From assembly GCF_015277875.1 (NCBI RefSeq), contig NZ_CP063814.1, positions 62,001 through 126,000 on the forward strand: a stretch of 64,000 nucleotides of DNA, written 5' to 3'. Source of the DNA: Microbacterium luteum. GTDB taxonomy: Bacteria; Actinomycetota; Actinomycetes; Actinomycetales; Microbacteriaceae. A program made the position numbers and the translations under genes. Positions 61,497 to 64,000 of the stretch are shown here, piece after piece; within the stretch, counting starts at the first letter, position 1; each line of letters opens with the position of its first letter. The notes under the pieces were generated by a model that was not told the DNA's origin, did no database searches, and saw nothing but the letters and a program-made list of their open reading frames with translations.

Positions 61497-62438
61497 TCAG
61501 GTGTCTTTCTGGTGGAGTCGCGTGAGGTAGTCGTTGTACGCGTCGAGCTCGGGGTCGCCGTGCGCGTCGGCGCGACGGTCGGCGGCGGCGGCCTGGGCGG
61601 TGTCGTCGCGGAACCAGCGGTGCATGACGTAGATGAGCATCAGCAAGGTGGGGGCCTCGCCGTAGGACCAGGCCAGCCCGCCGGCGAGGCGCTGGTCTTC
61701 GATCGGGTCGATGCCCAGCGCGCTCGTCGGGCCGGCGAACCCGTCGATGAGGGTGGTGGTGGCCATCATCAGGAAGACGCCGAAGAAGGCGTGCAGGGCG
61801 GCTTCGGCGAACACGTCCAGGGCGCGGCCGCCGTGGCTCATCCGCACCGGCAGCGGGTCCGAGGACAGGATCGGGATCGTGAACAGCATCCCGGCGACCA
61901 GGAACCCGACCTCGAGGAGGGTGTGGCCGGTGACGGTGGTAAGGATCGGGTCAGCGAAGTTCGCCAGGTAGAGGCCGTAGAACGCGAACAGATACAGCGG
62001 CACCGCCAGCCACGGGCTGAGCAGCCACCGTCCCGTCCGGCTGTGCAGCCCGGCATGCGCGGCACGCAGCACCAGGAGCCCGGGGCCGCGGTGCGGGGTG
62101 GCGCGCAGCAGCAGGGTGCCCGGAGAGCCGAGGACCAGCAGCGGCGGGATCGCCATCATCAGGGTGAGCTGCTGGAACATGAACACCGAGAACAGCGCGT
62201 ACCCGTAGTTCTCCACAGCAAGACCGGTGACAGCGGCGAGGGCGACGCAACCGAGTAAGAAGCTGATGGTCCGCCACATCGGCCATCCGCGCCCACGCAC
62301 CCACATGCGGATCGCGCCGGCCAGGTAGGCGACTGCGAGCAGCCCCGCCAGGATCGGTAGCAGGGGGGCGGGAAGGGGGGCCGGGGTGAGGAACACGCCC
62401 AGGGTCGGCGGGGCATCCGGGATCCACACGGTTGTCAC
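61497..62438 (-). CDS. CtaG-type cytochrome c oxidase assembly/copper membrane protein (second copy)
   Basis: 313 residues, the same as copy 1. GTG 62438 overlaps the resB TGA by four bases. FSVFMFQQLTLMMAIPPLLV, MATTTLIDGFAGPTSALGID and LAWSYGEAPTLLMLIYVMH are the common parts. The zf-TFIIB gene between resB and ctaG in the first cluster is absent here, and the coupling is direct. Confidence 0.85.
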   Translation of the reverse strand: MTTVWIPDAPPTLGVFLTPAPLPAPLLPILAGLLAVAYLAGAIRMWVRGRGWPMWRTISFLLGCVALAAVTGLAVENYGYALFSVFMFQQLTLMMAIPPLLVLGSPGTLLLRATPHRGPGLLVLRAAHAGLHSRTGRWLLSPWLAVPLYLFAFYGLYLANFADPILTTVTGHTLLEVGFLVAGMLFTIPILSSDPLPVRMSHGGRALDVFAEAALHAFFGVFLMMATTTLIDGFAGPTSALGIDPIEDQRLAGGLAWSYGEAPTLLMLIYVMHRWFRDDTAQAAAADRRADAHGDPELDAYNDYLTRLHQKDT

Positions 62439-64000
62439 GGCGTGTCCTTCGCGGCCTGCTCTATGCCGAGGGACTGCGCGTGGCGGGTCGCGAGTTCGTC
62501 GACGGCGCGCGCGAGGGTGGGGTCTTCGCCCCGGGCGAGGCCGGCGTATTCGACGTGCACGCCGTCCGGGGTGGTGCGGGCTTTCACCCAGAGCCGCCGG
62601 CGGGGGACGAACAGGCCGGCGAACAGGCCGAGGGTGGCGAGCACGGAGAACGCGAGCACCCAGCCGCTGCTGGGGTCGCGTTGGATCTGCAGCGACGCGA
62701 ACCGCTTCACCGGCTGCTCTGTCGTGACCTCCTCCCAGGTGATGGTGCCCCATCCGTTCGGCAGGTCGACGGTGGCGCCCGGGGTGAGCTCGAGGGAGTC
62801 GGCTGTGGTGTCGCCGCCGGTGTGTTGGGTGAGCCCGTCGACCTCGAGCGTGTACACCGACCTCGGGGTGCCGTCGTCGATGCCGAGATCGCCGCTGAAC
62901 ACGTTGAGGGTCATCACCGGGTTGACCACGTCGGGGTAGACGGAGGTGAACGCGCCGGAGGGCAGCACCCCCTGGGTGGGGTAGAAGAACCCGACCAGCC
63001 CGACCTGTTCGGGCAGCCCGTCCGGGATCTTGATGATCCCCAGCGAGGTCATGTTGGAGTCCTGCGGCAGGAACGGCTGCGACTCGCTGTACACGACCTG
63101 GCCGGCGGCGTCGCGGATCGTGAGGGTGGGGGCGTAGCCGTTGCCGAGCAGGTAGATTCGGTCGCCTTCGACGGTGATCGGGTAGTTCACGATCACACTC
63201 TCAGCCCGGTCGTCCTGGCCGGGCTGTCGGATAGAGACGTCGGCGGAGAAGTCGCCGGCCTGGCCTGCGCCGGGGGTGCCGGGCAGCCGGTAGGAGACCT
63301 GGAAGTCGTCGAGGGTGAGCGAGTAGGGCGCAAGACCGGTCCCGTCGACGAATCGGCCGGGGTTGAACGAGGAGTAGTCGCTGAGCGCGTTCACGAATGT
63401 GGTGCCCTCCACCACCACTCGCTGCCCCGTGTACGCGAACGACCCGCCGATCGCCACCGACATCAGCACGCCGATAAGGGCGACGTGGAAGATCAGGTTG
63501 CCGGTCTCCCGCAGGTAGCCGCGCTCGGCAGACACCGACGCAGCGCTGCGCGCGTCGTAGCGTTCCACCCGGTACCCGGACTTACGTAGCTGCTCTGCCG
63601 CGACGGCAACCGCGTGCGCGGCCGCATCGGGCTGCGCGGCCCCTACCGGGATGGTGAGCTCCCGGTACTCGGACAGGCGTGATAGCCGCGCCGGGGTGCG
63701 CGGCGGGCGAGTGCGGAGCGCCTTGTAGTGGTGCTTCGCGCGTGGAATCACGCAGCCGATCAGGGAGGTGAACAGCAGCAGGTAGATCGCGGAGAACCAC
63801 GGCGACAGGTACACGTCGAACAGCCCGACCGCGTCCGCCAGCGGGAACACGTCGGGGTTGTCGCGTTCCCATTGGATGACCCCGTTGGGGTCGGCGCTGC
63901 GTTGCGGGAACAGCGACCCGGGCACGGCGGCGATGGCGAGGAACAGGAGCAGCACCAGCGCGGTGCGCATGCTGGTCAGTTGCCGCCACGCCCACCGCAG
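62435..64000 (-). CDS. resB: Cytochrome c synthesis protein ResB (second copy, 5' end outside window)
   Basis: 522 codons of ResB, missing about 40 residues at the N-terminus, which lie beyond the right edge. RTALVLLLFLAIAAVPGSLF, WFSAIYLLLFTSLIGCVIPR, YLRETGNLIFHVALIGVLMS and LGNGYAPTLTIRDAAGQVV are as in copy 1. The end AKDTP overlaps the ctaG GTG. CcdA, TlpA, LspA and upstream genes are expected to follow to the right. Confidence 0.93.
   Translation of the reverse strand: MRWAWRQLTSMRTALVLLLFLAIAAVPGSLFPQRSADPNGVIQWERDNPDVFPLADAVGLFDVYLSPWFSAIYLLLFTSLIGCVIPRAKHHYKALRTRPPRTPARLSRLSEYRELTIPVGAAQPDAAAHAVAVAAEQLRKSGYRVERYDARSAASVSAERGYLRETGNLIFHVALIGVLMSVAIGGSFAYTGQRVVVEGTTFVNALSDYSSFNPGRFVDGTGLAPYSLTLDDFQVSYRLPGTPGAGQAGDFSADVSIRQPGQDDRAESVIVNYPITVEGDRIYLLGNGYAPTLTIRDAAGQVVYSESQPFLPQDSNMTSLGIIKIPDGLPEQVGLVGFFYPTQGVLPSGAFTSVYPDVVNPVMTLNVFSGDLGIDDGTPRSVYTLEVDGLTQHTGGDTTADSLELTPGATVDLPNGWGTITWEEVTTEQPVKRFASLQIQRDPSSGWVLAFSVLATLGLFAGLFVPRRRLWVKARTTPDGVHVEYAGLARGEDPTLARAVDELATRHAQSLGIEQAAKDTP

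Noticed and set aside
1..64000. CRISPR arrays, rRNA, tRNA, phage integrase or plasmid replication genes
   Set aside because: None were seen by eye on either strand. A tRNA or small RNA could still be missed without a covariance search.

Overview
The DNA is uniformly GC-rich, with GTG/ATG starts, many 4-base ATGA/GTGA gene overlaps and several apparently leaderless genes. Together with purL, DUF4307, DUF3105, DUF305, GAP-family, CmtR and haem-system-II proteins this points to an actinobacterium, most likely a Microbacteriaceae (Microbacterium-like) chromosome or large plasmid. No rRNA, tRNA, CRISPR array, integrase or replication gene was seen.

Region 1 (1-13,930) looks like ordinary chromosome. 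It holds a GntR/ABC operon cut by the left edge, a ProVWX glycine-betaine importer, two tandem paralogous coiled-coil membrane proteins, a 44-residue membrane protein, purL, a GAP-family membrane protein, a PadR-DUF1048-DrrA/B-type exporter operon, a short-chain dehydrogenase, and a MarR/NAD-epimerase divergent pair with palindromic operators.

Region 2 (13,970-22,600) is a junkyard of mobile DNA. An 87-bp repeat is followed by two truncated nuclease genes of a type IV (McrC-like) restriction locus facing away from each other, a lone membrane protein, a first IS3 element, an IS256 stub, and an IS5-type element with CTAG target duplications. That element carries a methyltransferase passenger gene, which is itself split by a second IS3 element with CTCG duplications.

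Region 3 (22,679-48,640) is a metal island: two CmtR-P1B ATPase pairs, two CzrA-type ArsR/P1B-4 ATPase divergent pairs, an ATPase remnant, two LspA genes, a truncated ArsR gene and a second copy of the 87-bp repeat. Embedded in it (25,801-39,018) is a nearly continuous operon: DsbA, FAD oxidoreductase, CopC, LspA, DUF6804, TlpA/ResA, CcdA, ResB, a zf-TFIIB protein, CtaG, Lnt, two M23 peptidases, CcsB, a CopD-CtaG tail and DUF4307.

Region 4 (48,640-64,000) holds mntH-mntR with two MntR-type boxes, then a second, diverged copy of the cytochrome-c/Lnt/M23/CtaG operon in inverted orientation, running off the right edge. Its CopD-CtaG gene is split by an IS30 element; removing the element and one 5-bp duplication restores the frame. 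Regions 3 and 4 are therefore colinear inverted cassettes.

The genes fit one theme. CmtR and CzrA-type sensors control P1B exporters. CopC, CopD-CtaG and CtaG handle copper outside the cytoplasm. DsbA, TlpA, CcdA, ResB and CcsB do extracytoplasmic thiol and haem chemistry. LspA and Lnt process lipoproteins, and M23 enzymes act on the wall. I interpret the set as a mobile envelope metal/haem/lipoprotein module; this is inference.
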